Source: Sphingomonas zeae
GTDB lineage: Bacteria; Pseudomonadota; Alphaproteobacteria; Sphingomonadales; Sphingomonadaceae
Direction of reading: 5' to 3'
Assembly: GCF_014197135.1 (NCBI RefSeq)
Contig: NZ_JACIFA010000015.1
Span: 1 to 64,000 of the forward strand
Length of the DNA stretch: 64,000 nucleotides
Part shown: piece by piece, positions 1 to 7,777 of the stretch
Numbering within the stretch: the stretch's first letter is position 1
How the letters are laid out: every line of letters begins with the position of its first letter
The notes under the pieces: generated by a model
What the model saw: the letters and a program-made list of their open reading frames with translations, nothing else
Databases searched by the model: none
Told to the model about the DNA's origin: nothing
Translations under genes and position numbers: made by a program

Positions 1-18
1 CACACCTTCCAGAATTGG

Positions 19-95
<77 letters not shown>

Positions 96-113
96 CAGCT
101 ATAACACTCGATA

Positions 114-141
114 CGCCGCCCTCACGGCGGCGTCGTCGTTT
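114..141 (+). terminator. Terminator of the tRNA-fMet gene
   Basis: A 7-bp perfect GC stem (CGCCGCC/GGCGGCG) with a 5-nt loop, followed by a T-containing tail (TCGTCGTTT), lies 19 nt after the tRNA CCA. This is the expected form of a Rho-independent terminator. Confidence 0.7.
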
Positions 142-221
142 ATGCCCCAACCAAGCAAATCCGATACCTGAGCTGCTGCCGGTTCCGTGGACACCGAGAT
201 AGGGTGTTTTGGAACCGGAGG

Positions 222-263
222 ATGGAGATGCAACGACCGAAGTTCAGCCGTGAGTTCAAGCTT
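222..263 (+). pseudogene. IS3 orfA (HTH transposase subunit) fragment
   Basis: The translation MEMQRPKFSREFKL matches the very start of IS3-family OrfA proteins, which typically begin MQRPKFSREFKLEAV and carry a helix-turn-helix that binds the IS ends. A purine-rich GGAACCGGAGG precedes it as a ribosome binding site. After L (263) the similarity ends abruptly and the frame runs into unrelated sequence. It is not functional. Confidence 0.6.
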
Positions 264-279
264 GGGGCAAAATGTCCCC

Positions 280-457
280 CGGACATTTCGTCTTTCCCAT
301 CGCTGTCGCTGACAGTGGTGCGGACCAGCTTGCTGCGGATCACGCCGGCCAAGCTCATTGCCTACATCAGGCGGGCAAGGGTTTCGCAGGCGACGTTCAA
401 CCCTTCGCGCCGAAGTTGCCGCTAGACCCTGCACATGCCGTAAATGCCGAATTGCTC
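280..457 (-). pseudogene. IS3 orfB (DDE integrase) fragment with stops
   Basis: Read on the minus strand this gives EQFGIYGMCRV*RQLRREG, then LNVACETLARLM*AMSLAG, then VIRSKLVRTTVSD. This matches the N-terminal part of IS3 OrfB, which usually reads YGVRKVWRQL..REGF.VARCTVARLMR..GLAGVIRGK.VRTT. Two in-frame stop codons and the lack of the following DDE catalytic core show it is dead. It is opposite in strand to the orfA fragment beside it, so it probably comes from another copy or an inverted piece. Confidence 0.6.
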
Positions 458-725
458 CTTGAATACGGCGCACTTCCGGTCCGAACGCATCACTATGCCA
501 AGCCTGAGCCGACGGCTTGGTCGGCCCAACCCTTCTGGCTGTGTGAGCATGAACTGAATGCCCGAAGTCCCTTGCCAACTCCAACAAACAAAGGTCTAAC
601 ATCGCGCATATAAGATAAGGCTTTCACGTGAGAGAGTAGAAAGCGGCGCATTCGATAGCGAGGTTGTTCCAATGGCCTTGGGAAATGCCGGCGATGCGTC
701 TCGCGATTGATGGCGGGAGAGGGCG

Positions 726-2408
726 ATGAGGGCGAACAGACGAGAGATGATCGGCGGAGGGATCGCGGCGGCATTGGTGCCTGCTGCGGCATCGGCCGTC
801 ACCACCGCACCGCAGACGATGGGGGCCGGGCGTGCGCTGAAGGTGCCGCCGCCTGCGCGCTTCACGCCGGACTGGGAGTCGCTGACCGCTGGCTATAGCG
901 TGCCCGACTGGTTCCGTGACGCCAAGTTCGGCATGTGGGCGCATTGGACCGCGCAGTGTGTGCCAGAGGCGGGCGACTGGTATGCCCGCGACATGTATCT
1001 GCCCGGCTCACGCGCCTATGTTCATCATCTCAAACATTATGGTCACCCGGCCGATGTCGGCTTCATGCAGATCCAGAATCTGTGGAAAGCGGATCGCTGG
1101 GATCCTGGCCGATTGCTTGATCTTTACAAGAAGGCGGGTGCCAAATATTTCATGGCGCTGGCCAATCATCACGACAATCTGGATACCTACGACTCGAAAT
1201 ATCATCGCTGGAACACGATGCGGGTGGGGCCGCGACGCGATATCATCGGCGAGTGGGAAAAGGCCGCGCGCGCGCGCGGCTTGCGTTTCGCGGTGTCGAA
1301 CCATTCGGCCCATGCCTGGCACTGGAACCAGCCCGCTTATGGCTATGACCCGACCGGCCCGCGCGCGGGCGAACGCTATGATGCCTATAAGCTGACCGCC
1401 GCGCAGGGGCGGGGGCAGTGGTGGGAAGGTCTGGATCCCCAACAACTCTATGGCGGGCGCCACATGCCGATGCCCGACGGCATCCGGACCCTTGCGGAGG
1501 CTCATGCCTGGCACGAAGCGACCGATCGCCTGTGGAACGAGGGCGTGCCTGCCGGGACCGACTTCGCCCGCAACTGGTTGCTGCGGACCAAGGATTTGGT
1601 TCAGAAATATCGTCCGGACATGGTCTATTTCGACAATTTCGACCTGCCGCTGGAGCAATATGGCCTGGACTTCACCTCCTGGTTCTACAACCAGTCGCTG
1701 CAGTGGAATGGCGGTCGGCTGGAGGCGGTAGTCACCAGCAAGATGACCCCGCCGCAACGACGCATGGGCATCGTCGACGATGTCGAGCGCGGCGGCAAAA
1801 GTTACATCGAACGCTTTCCGTGGCAGACCGATACCTGCATCGGCGGCTGGCATTACGACATCGAGACGTACAGGAACGATGGCTACAAGTCGGCAGCCAA
1901 CGTCATCCATACGCTATGCGACGTCGTCTCGAAGAACGGTAATCTGATGCTGTCGGTGCCGATGCGGGGCGACGGGACGATCGACGACAAGGAAGAGAAG
2001 GTGGTCGAGGAGATCGCCGACTGGATGGGCCGCTATGGCGAGGCCATTTATGGCAGCCGCCCGTGGAAACTGAACGGCGAGGGGCCGACGCGCCCGAATT
2101 CGGGGCTGTTTTCCGAAGGTGGGCCGAAGTCGGCCTATACCGCCAGGGACGTGCGTTATGTGACGCGCAACGGCAACCTTCATGCGCTGGTGCTGGGCTG
2201 GCCGGAGGACAATGTCGCGCGGATGACGCTGCTGGGCCAAGCCAGTCCGACGATGCCGGGTCAGATCCAGCGGGTAACGCTGCAGGGCGACAACACCCCG
2301 CTGTCCTTCAAGCGCACGAGCGAGGCGCTGGAAGTCACGCTGCCGCAGGGCGCCCGTCACCACATCGGCGTCGCTCTGGTTATCTCGGGCAACGGCATCA
2401 CCGCCTGA
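726..2408 (+). CDS. GH29 alpha-L-fucosidase family protein, Tat-exported
   Basis: 560 residues. The N-terminus has a twin-arginine motif (NRREMIGGG) and a hydrophobic stretch ending ASA, so it is probably exported folded by the Tat system. The body has the GH29 hallmarks: an early DWFRDAKFGMWAHW segment, KKAGAKYFMALANHHDN (the fucosidase strand with paired histidines), and YFDNFDLP with the likely nucleophile Asp near residue 303. GH29 enzymes release terminal alpha-L-fucose by a retaining mechanism. It is the first gene of the glycan cluster, downstream of the IS3 scar. The start at 726 follows GGGAGAGGGCG. Substrate linkage cannot be read from the sequence; related GH29 members also act on other deoxy-sugars. 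Confidence 0.85.
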   Translation: MRANRREMIGGGIAAALVPAAASAVTTAPQTMGAGRALKVPPPARFTPDWESLTAGYSVPDWFRDAKFGMWAHWTAQCVPEAGDWYARDMYLPGSRAYVHHLKHYGHPADVGFMQIQNLWKADRWDPGRLLDLYKKAGAKYFMALANHHDNLDTYDSKYHRWNTMRVGPRRDIIGEWEKAARARGLRFAVSNHSAHAWHWNQPAYGYDPTGPRAGERYDAYKLTAAQGRGQWWEGLDPQQLYGGRHMPMPDGIRTLAEAHAWHEATDRLWNEGVPAGTDFARNWLLRTKDLVQKYRPDMVYFDNFDLPLEQYGLDFTSWFYNQSLQWNGGRLEAVVTSKMTPPQRRMGIVDDVERGGKSYIERFPWQTDTCIGGWHYDIETYRNDGYKSAANVIHTLCDVVSKNGNLMLSVPMRGDGTIDDKEEKVVEEIADWMGRYGEAIYGSRPWKLNGEGPTRPNSGLFSEGGPKSAYTARDVRYVTRNGNLHALVLGWPEDNVARMTLLGQASPTMPGQIQRVTLQGDNTPLSFKRTSEALEVTLPQGARHHIGVALVISGNGITA

Positions 2409-2675
2409 CGATCACAGGGGGGCGGTGCGCCTCTCCATTGATAGGAGAGGGAACGGATGGGCGACTGGCCGCGACTGAAGCGCCGGGCCTTTTACCGTTC
2501 CAAGGCCCTCCCTTGCCCTAGACAGAAGAGGGGGGTGGCGAAGCTTGCCAGCGCTCTTGCCAACGCCACTGGGATGACGGGTTGAGCAAGCCTTCGGCGC
2601 GCGCGCTCCGCGCCCACCACGCTGCCTTATGGAGTGGAACGCAAAGGATCAAAGAAAGTTGATCCGCTCGAACGG
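2409..2675. other. Intergenic stretch between convergent GH29 and GH97 genes
   Basis: No convincing coding sequence. It holds a G-rich segment with partial inverted pieces (around 2433-2530) resembling the degenerate dispersed repeats elsewhere in this window, and a small hairpin GGATCAA-N6-TTGATCC at 2646-2665. Confidence 0.5.
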
Positions 2676-2709
2676 AAGCGGGGCCGGGAGGCTTATCCCG
2701 GCCCGGCTT
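2676..2709. terminator. Bidirectional terminator between GH29 and GH97
   Basis: A 14-bp inverted repeat (AAGCGGGGCCGGGA against TCCCGGCCCGGCTT, one mismatch, 6-nt loop) lies just beyond the stop of the minus-strand GH97 gene and downstream of the plus-strand GH29 gene. It is followed on the plus strand by CTATT and on the minus strand by a purine-rich tail, so it can serve one or both genes. Confidence 0.6.
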
Positions 2710-2728
2710 CTATTCAGCTAAGCCTCCG

Positions 2729-4585
2729 TCAACGTGCCGGACGCAGCCACCCCACATAGCCGCCCTGGGTACGCAGCGCGGTGTCGATTGAGTCCGTCGC
2801 GCCGACTATGCGCTCGGTCCGATCATAGGCGTCGGGCTTTGCTTGATTGTCGGCCAGCGACACCAGTTTCCACTTGCCTGCGCCCAGGAAGCGCAGGTCG
2901 ATTTTCAGCGGACGCGCGGCGGTGCCGTTGATGATCGCCACGAACCAGTCCTGCCCGCGACGACGGGCAAAGCCCGCCATGGTGCCGGGCTCGCTGCCCG
3001 GCAGGACGATCGTCTCGTCATAGACCGCGGGGATCGCCTTCAGCACGTCGAGTGCGGGGTTTTCTAGATAGGCCTTCGGATGGCCGCCCATCGACAGATA
3101 GGGCGAGGTGAACAGGATCGCCTGCGCCAATTCGTGCGACCAACTGTTGCCCTGCAATTCCTTCGTCTCGAACACGGTCGGCGTATAGTCGCCCGGCCCG
3201 ACGACATAGCGACTGAAGGGCAGGATCGTGTCATGGTCGCCCGGCAGCACGCGTTTGTAGCGGGTGATGTGCCATTCATGGCCGCGCACGCCCTCGCGCG
3301 TCATGACATTGGGCCAGGTCCGCTCTGTGCCGGTCGGCTTCAACGCGCCGTGGAAATCGACCATCAGCTTGTCGGCCGCCGCATCCCGGGCGAAATCCTG
3401 ATACCAGGTAGCCCAGATGTGATTGGGATGCTGCGGGAAGTCTACCTTCACGCCGACGATGCCCATATTGGCATAGCGGCGCAGCATGGCGCGGCGCTGG
3501 GCAGGATCGAACATTTCCTTGCTGTGGACCCAAACCCAGATGTCGACGCCCTGCGATTGGGCATAGCGGATCGTCTCCGCCAGTCCTTCCCATGGACGCT
3601 TCCACTGCGCCCATCCTTCGTCGACCAGATAATAGCGATAGCCGAGCTGCCTGGTCCAATCGACCCACTGGCGCTGGTCGTCCTCCTTGGGCGCGCCGAT
3701 CGCCAGCCATTGCCAGGACGAGACGCCGGGACGGATCCAGTCCGCCTTGGCCAGCGCGGCCGAGGGCGGCGGGTTGAGGTTCTGGATCAGCGTGGTGTTG
3801 ACCAGTGCGGTCAGGTCGCGCGCGACGATGGTGACGCGCCAGGGCTGGACGACGGCCTGGTCGGTCTTCCACCCCTTGGGATCGGCATAGAGATTGCCCC
3901 GGAGCAGGCCGCCGGCATCGGGGGTCACGCCCATGTCGCCATAGTCGACGACCGCCGCCTCGCTGATCGTCACATAATAACGGTCGATCTTCGCAGTCAG
4001 CGGCATGCCAAGCGCGCGGCCGGTCAGCTGGCCCAACGTCTTGGTCTCGTAAACGGCTTCATAGCTGGGATCGAGCGCCGCCGCCCAGACGCGCGGGTCG
4101 GCCGCGGCGAGCTTCCAGCCCGAGTGATCCGCCTCGACCTGACGACCGGCCTTGGCGGGCAGGCGCAGGCGAACGCCGACGCCGTCATCGGCGACATGGA
4201 CATCGGCCTCGAACCGGATACCGCGGGCGGTCAGCGCGACGCTGGCGACATTGGCCTTGTCGATCGCCTCGGCCTTGCCGCCAAGGAAGCGATAGCGGCT
4301 GTTGACCACCTTGCGCTGTACTGTGCCGATCTGCGCGGCATTGCCCAGATCCACGCCATCAACCTTCATCGCCAGCGGCGAGGGATCGAGGATCGCGCGC
4401 CCGTCGATCGTCACGCGATATTGCAGCTTGCCGCCGACATCCGACAGAACCGCCTGAACCTTGCCGTCCGGGCTGGCGACGGCCACCGTCTTGGCCTGTG
4501 CCCCGGATGCCGCCATGACGGCGCAGCACGCGATCGCCCAGCGACACGTACCCCTCCGCAACCTCAATCCCGTGATACGCGTCAT
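2729..4585 (-). CDS. GH97 family glycoside hydrolase (alpha-galactosidase/alpha-glucosidase type)
   Basis: 618 residues with an N-terminal signal segment ending SGAQA. The start of the mature protein (VAVASPDGKVQAVLSD) is the typical first strand of the GH97 N-terminal beta-sandwich. The TIM barrel follows, with WVHSKEMFDPAQRR, GIVGVKVDF and MTREGVRGHEW. Asp near residue 382 in VKVDF and Glu near 431 in REGVRG are placed as nucleophile and acid/base in the retaining (alpha-galactosidase-like) GH97 branch; inverting SusB-type enzymes lack that Asp. This assignment is from motif position only. It is transcribed divergently from the GH115 gene across a 396-bp gap and convergent with GH29, so it has its own promoter. 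Confidence 0.88.
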   Translation of the reverse strand: MTRITGLRLRRGTCRWAIACCAVMAASGAQAKTVAVASPDGKVQAVLSDVGGKLQYRVTIDGRAILDPSPLAMKVDGVDLGNAAQIGTVQRKVVNSRYRFLGGKAEAIDKANVASVALTARGIRFEADVHVADDGVGVRLRLPAKAGRQVEADHSGWKLAAADPRVWAAALDPSYEAVYETKTLGQLTGRALGMPLTAKIDRYYVTISEAAVVDYGDMGVTPDAGGLLRGNLYADPKGWKTDQAVVQPWRVTIVARDLTALVNTTLIQNLNPPPSAALAKADWIRPGVSSWQWLAIGAPKEDDQRQWVDWTRQLGYRYYLVDEGWAQWKRPWEGLAETIRYAQSQGVDIWVWVHSKEMFDPAQRRAMLRRYANMGIVGVKVDFPQHPNHIWATWYQDFARDAAADKLMVDFHGALKPTGTERTWPNVMTREGVRGHEWHITRYKRVLPGDHDTILPFSRYVVGPGDYTPTVFETKELQGNSWSHELAQAILFTSPYLSMGGHPKAYLENPALDVLKAIPAVYDETIVLPGSEPGTMAGFARRRGQDWFVAIINGTAARPLKIDLRFLGAGKWKLVSLADNQAKPDAYDRTERIVGATDSIDTALRTQGGYVGWLRPAR

Positions 4586-4981
4586 GTTATCACCCTAGCC
4601 TGGGCCGGGACGGCAGGCGTTGCTCGCCTATCCCGAACCTCTCCCTTCGCTTTCAACGCTTTTATGTGTGAAACTGAAATGTGATGCACGCAAGGTCTGA
4701 AATGCATCTTGACGCTACATGGTTTTCTGTCTGGCCAGCTCCACCGCAATGCCCGGCAAAATAGCGCTCCAGTCGATCCGCCTCCGCAGCCGCGATCGTC
4801 GTGACCGAACCATGTTCGGCAGAGGTGAAGTTAGTGGTCTTCATCGGCGAGCCGGGGTCATTGAAATGGGGTGAGAGGGTCGATCACATAGGCTTGCAAT
4901 CGGCTCTAAATTGGTCAGGCAAATCACCTTTACAGCTCGATCCGTTGGATTAGACTGATCGGACAAGCATGGGGGCGATGA
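4586..4981. promoter_or_regulatory. Divergent control region between GH97 and GH115
   Basis: A 396-bp gap serves two divergent glycosidase genes and so must contain at least two promoters. No supported gene is present; a 60-codon minus frame (4662-4844) has no recognisable product. AATTGGTCAGGCAAAT near 4911-4926 resembles an imperfect half-palindrome of the TTGGTC type used by many FadR-class GntR regulators. No promoter boxes are called with confidence. Confidence 0.35.
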
Positions 4982-7777
4982 ATGAAGCGGGCGAGGATCG
5001 GTGTCATGAGCGCGGGCCTGGCATGGATGCTGGGCATGACCGTACCCGCCAAGGCCGCCGACCTCGAACTGACCCGCGCCAACCTGCTTGCCGCCCCTGA
5101 TGGAGAGGGAACCACCCGCCTTGCCGCCGAGCTATTGTCTCGCGATCTGAGCGCGCTGGGCGGGCAGCCGGGCGCGGTCGTCGAGGACAGGACGAACTGC
5201 GCCAGTGTGTGTATCGTCATCGGCACCGCCGCTTCGCCGGTCGTGCAGAGGCTGGCGCGCGAAGGTGGCGTCGATCTGTCGCCCATCGCGGGTGGCTGGG
5301 AACGCTATATTCGTGTGGGCATGCGCGTGGCGGGGCGGCACTATCTATTGATCGTCGGATCGGATGCGCGCGGCGCCGCCTATGGTGTGACCGACCTGTC
5401 GCGCGCGCTCGGCGTGTCGCCCTGGGAATGGTGGGCCGATGTCACGCCGCGCCGTCGCGAGCGGATCGCCATCGACGCCGCAGCCTTCGTCTCGCGCGAA
5501 CCCTCGGTGAAGTATCGCGGCATCTTCCTGAACGATGAGGATTGGGGGCTGGAGCCCTGGGCGGCCAAGACCTTCGACCCGGCCAAGGGCAATATCGGCC
5601 CAAAGACCTATGCGCGCGTCTTCGAACTGATGTGGCGGCTGAAGGCCAATACGCTGTGGCCGGCCATGCACTCGGTTTCGACGCCATTTTTCGGCGATCC
5701 GGGCAATGCGCCGCTCGCCCGGCGCTACGCGATCGTGATCGGCAGTTCCCATGCCGAGCCGATGCTCCGCAACAACCTGCGTGAATGGGATGAGGACAAA
5801 CGGGGCGGGTTCGACTTCACCCGGCGGCCCCAGGCGATCGTCGATTACTGGCGCGAGCGAGTGAGAGAGACCAACGGGCAGGAGGCGTTCTATACCATGG
5901 GCCTGCGCGGCCTGCATGACGGGCCGATGCAGGGCGTCACGACCACGGAGGCGCGGCGCGGCATACTGGAGGATGTGGTCGGACGGCAGCGCGCGCTGCT
6001 CGCCGAGACGCTGGGCAAGCCCGCAGGGCAGGTACCGCAGCTTTATGTCGCCTATCATGAGTTGCAGGAGGCCTATGATGCCGGGCTGACCCTGCCGGAT
6101 GATGTCACGCTGATGTGGACCGACGACAATTACGGCTATCTGCGGCGGCTCAGCACGCCCGAGGAGCAGAAGCGGCCGGGCGGAGCGGGCGTCTATTACC
6201 ATCTGTCCTATTGGGGCCGGCCGCATGACTATCTGTGGCTGGGCACCACCCACCCGGCGCTGATCCGCGAGGAGATGGGGCGGGCGTGGAACACGGACGC
6301 ACGGCGCATCTGGGTGGTCAATGTCGGCGATATCAAGCCGATCGAATATCTCTCGCAATATTTCCTCGACCTCGCCTTTGACGCGCGGTTGCTGCACCAG
6401 TCGCCTCGCGAGCATCTTCGCCGCTTCATGGCAGAACAGTTTGGCGAGGCCGAGGCGGGCGTGATCGCCGATGTGATGCTGCGCTTCTACGATCTGGCCT
6501 GGCCGCGAAAGCCGGAATTCATGGGTTTCGGCCAGACCGAATGGGTCATGCCCAACCGCCCGAGCGGTTACGTCCAGTCGGACGGCGAGGAGGCGCAGGA
6601 CCGGATCGCGGCCTATCAGGCGCTTGCGACGCAGGCCGAGGCGATCGGCGCGCGCATCCCGAACGACCGGCAGGACGCGTTCTATGAGCTGGTCCTTTAT
6701 CCGGTGCGCGGCGCAGCGGGGCTGAACACACGCATCCTGTCGCTCGATCTGGCCGAGCTGTATGCGCGGGATCAGCGGGCCAGCGCCAATGCCTATGTCG
6801 CGCGGGCCAAGGCGGCGCATGGTGGGCTGGTCGCGGATACGGCGCGGTACAATGCGCTCGCCGGGGGCAAGTGGCGCGGGATGATGGACATGGCACCCCG
6901 CCGTCTTCCGGTCTTTGCCGAGCCGATGTGGCCGAGCTGGCAGCCCTCGATGCAGAAGGGCTGCGCCACGGGACTATCGGGCGCATGGATCGGGGACGAG
7001 AATGTCCTGACCTTTACCCGCGGCGTTCCTGCCACGCGGCCCGTGACCCTGTACCAGCACCAACCACGGACGACCGCCTGGTCGGTGCATGGCATACCGG
7101 CCGGTCTGTCGCTGTCGGCTGCCAAGGGCGAGTTGAACGAGCGTGGCGGGTATGAGCAGCGGCTGACACTGCACTATGACGGCAAGGGAGCGGTCGGGCC
7201 GGTGACGCTGCGCTGCGGCGATCAGCCGGTGGTCGTCCATGCGACCGCGCTCACCCCGCCCAAGGTCGAGCCGGGCACGGCCATTGAGGACGAACGCCGC
7301 ATCACCATGCCCGCACTGACCGCCCGCTATGGCGCCGATTGGGAAGCGATCGCCGATCTGGGCAGCCAGCATGGGGCGTTGCGGGCGAAGCTGGCACTGC
7401 CCACGCGCGGATCTGCGGCGCAGGGCACGCCCGCCACCTGGCGCTTCGCCACCATGACCGAGGCGGGGGCGAACCTGCACCTCGTCGCTTTGCCGACCCA
7501 TCCGCGCGACCCGGCCCAGGGCCTGCGCGCGGCGGTGAAGCTGGATGACGGCGACTGGCAGACGTTGGATTTCGCAACAAAGGCTCGCAGCGACCGGTGG
7601 CGGCAGAATGTGCTGACCAACACCGCCGTCGCGACCCTGCCGCTCAAGAGTTTCGCCGCCGGAGCACACCAAGTGGCGATCGTGCCGCTCGATCCCGGCC
7701 TGACCCTGGATCGTGTCGAGCTGGTGCTCGACGGTGCGCGTCCGCTTTACGCGCCAATGCCGGAGACTGCCCGATGA
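4982..7777 (+). CDS. GH115 xylan alpha-1,2-glucuronidase
   Basis: 931 residues, in the usual GH115 range. A Sec signal peptide (hydrophobic run, cleavage near VPAKAA) directs it to the periplasm or outside. The family signature KYRGIFLNDEDWGLEPWA lies near residue 180, followed by ELMWRLKANTLWPAMH and the VIGSSHAEPMLRNN segment, all typical of GH115. These enzymes remove (4-O-methyl)-glucuronic acid from internal or terminal xylose in glucuronoxylan; some act on glucuronate side groups of arabinogalactan. A C-terminal accessory beta domain follows the barrel, as in characterised members. It overlaps the next gene by 4 bp (ATGA), so the two are translationally coupled. Confidence 0.92.
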   Translation: MKRARIGVMSAGLAWMLGMTVPAKAADLELTRANLLAAPDGEGTTRLAAELLSRDLSALGGQPGAVVEDRTNCASVCIVIGTAASPVVQRLAREGGVDLSPIAGGWERYIRVGMRVAGRHYLLIVGSDARGAAYGVTDLSRALGVSPWEWWADVTPRRRERIAIDAAAFVSREPSVKYRGIFLNDEDWGLEPWAAKTFDPAKGNIGPKTYARVFELMWRLKANTLWPAMHSVSTPFFGDPGNAPLARRYAIVIGSSHAEPMLRNNLREWDEDKRGGFDFTRRPQAIVDYWRERVRETNGQEAFYTMGLRGLHDGPMQGVTTTEARRGILEDVVGRQRALLAETLGKPAGQVPQLYVAYHELQEAYDAGLTLPDDVTLMWTDDNYGYLRRLSTPEEQKRPGGAGVYYHLSYWGRPHDYLWLGTTHPALIREEMGRAWNTDARRIWVVNVGDIKPIEYLSQYFLDLAFDARLLHQSPREHLRRFMAEQFGEAEAGVIADVMLRFYDLAWPRKPEFMGFGQTEWVMPNRPSGYVQSDGEEAQDRIAAYQALATQAEAIGARIPNDRQDAFYELVLYPVRGAAGLNTRILSLDLAELYARDQRASANAYVARAKAAHGGLVADTARYNALAGGKWRGMMDMAPRRLPVFAEPMWPSWQPSMQKGCATGLSGAWIGDENVLTFTRGVPATRPVTLYQHQPRTTAWSVHGIPAGLSLSAAKGELNERGGYEQRLTLHYDGKGAVGPVTLRCGDQPVVVHATALTPPKVEPGTAIEDERRITMPALTARYGADWEAIADLGSQHGALRAKLALPTRGSAAQGTPATWRFATMTEAGANLHLVALPTHPRDPAQGLRAAVKLDDGDWQTLDFATKARSDRWRQNVLTNTAVATLPLKSFAAGAHQVAIVPLDPGLTLDRVELVLDGARPLYAPMPETAR

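Larger units (their letters stand above)
169..490. mobile_element. Remnants of IS3-family insertion sequences
   Basis: A stretch starting TGAGCTGCTGCCGGTTCC looks like an IS3-type left end, followed on the plus strand by the first codons of an orfA transposase gene. Within about 20 bp this changes into a minus-strand piece that reads like the start of an IS3 orfB but carries two stop codons. The two pieces point in opposite directions and neither is complete, so at least one deletion or rearrangement joined them. No right end or target duplication is visible. The scar sits between a tRNA gene and the glycan cluster. The exact IS subgroup cannot be named without a search. Confidence 0.6.

Noticed and set aside
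3080..4684. A 534-codon plus-strand frame over the GH97 gene
   Set aside because: Antisense shadow of a well-supported glycosidase, with no motifs or ribosome binding site.
4662..4844. A 60-codon minus-strand frame in the GH97/GH115 gap
   Set aside because: No ribosome binding site, no recognisable product; most likely chance within a control region.
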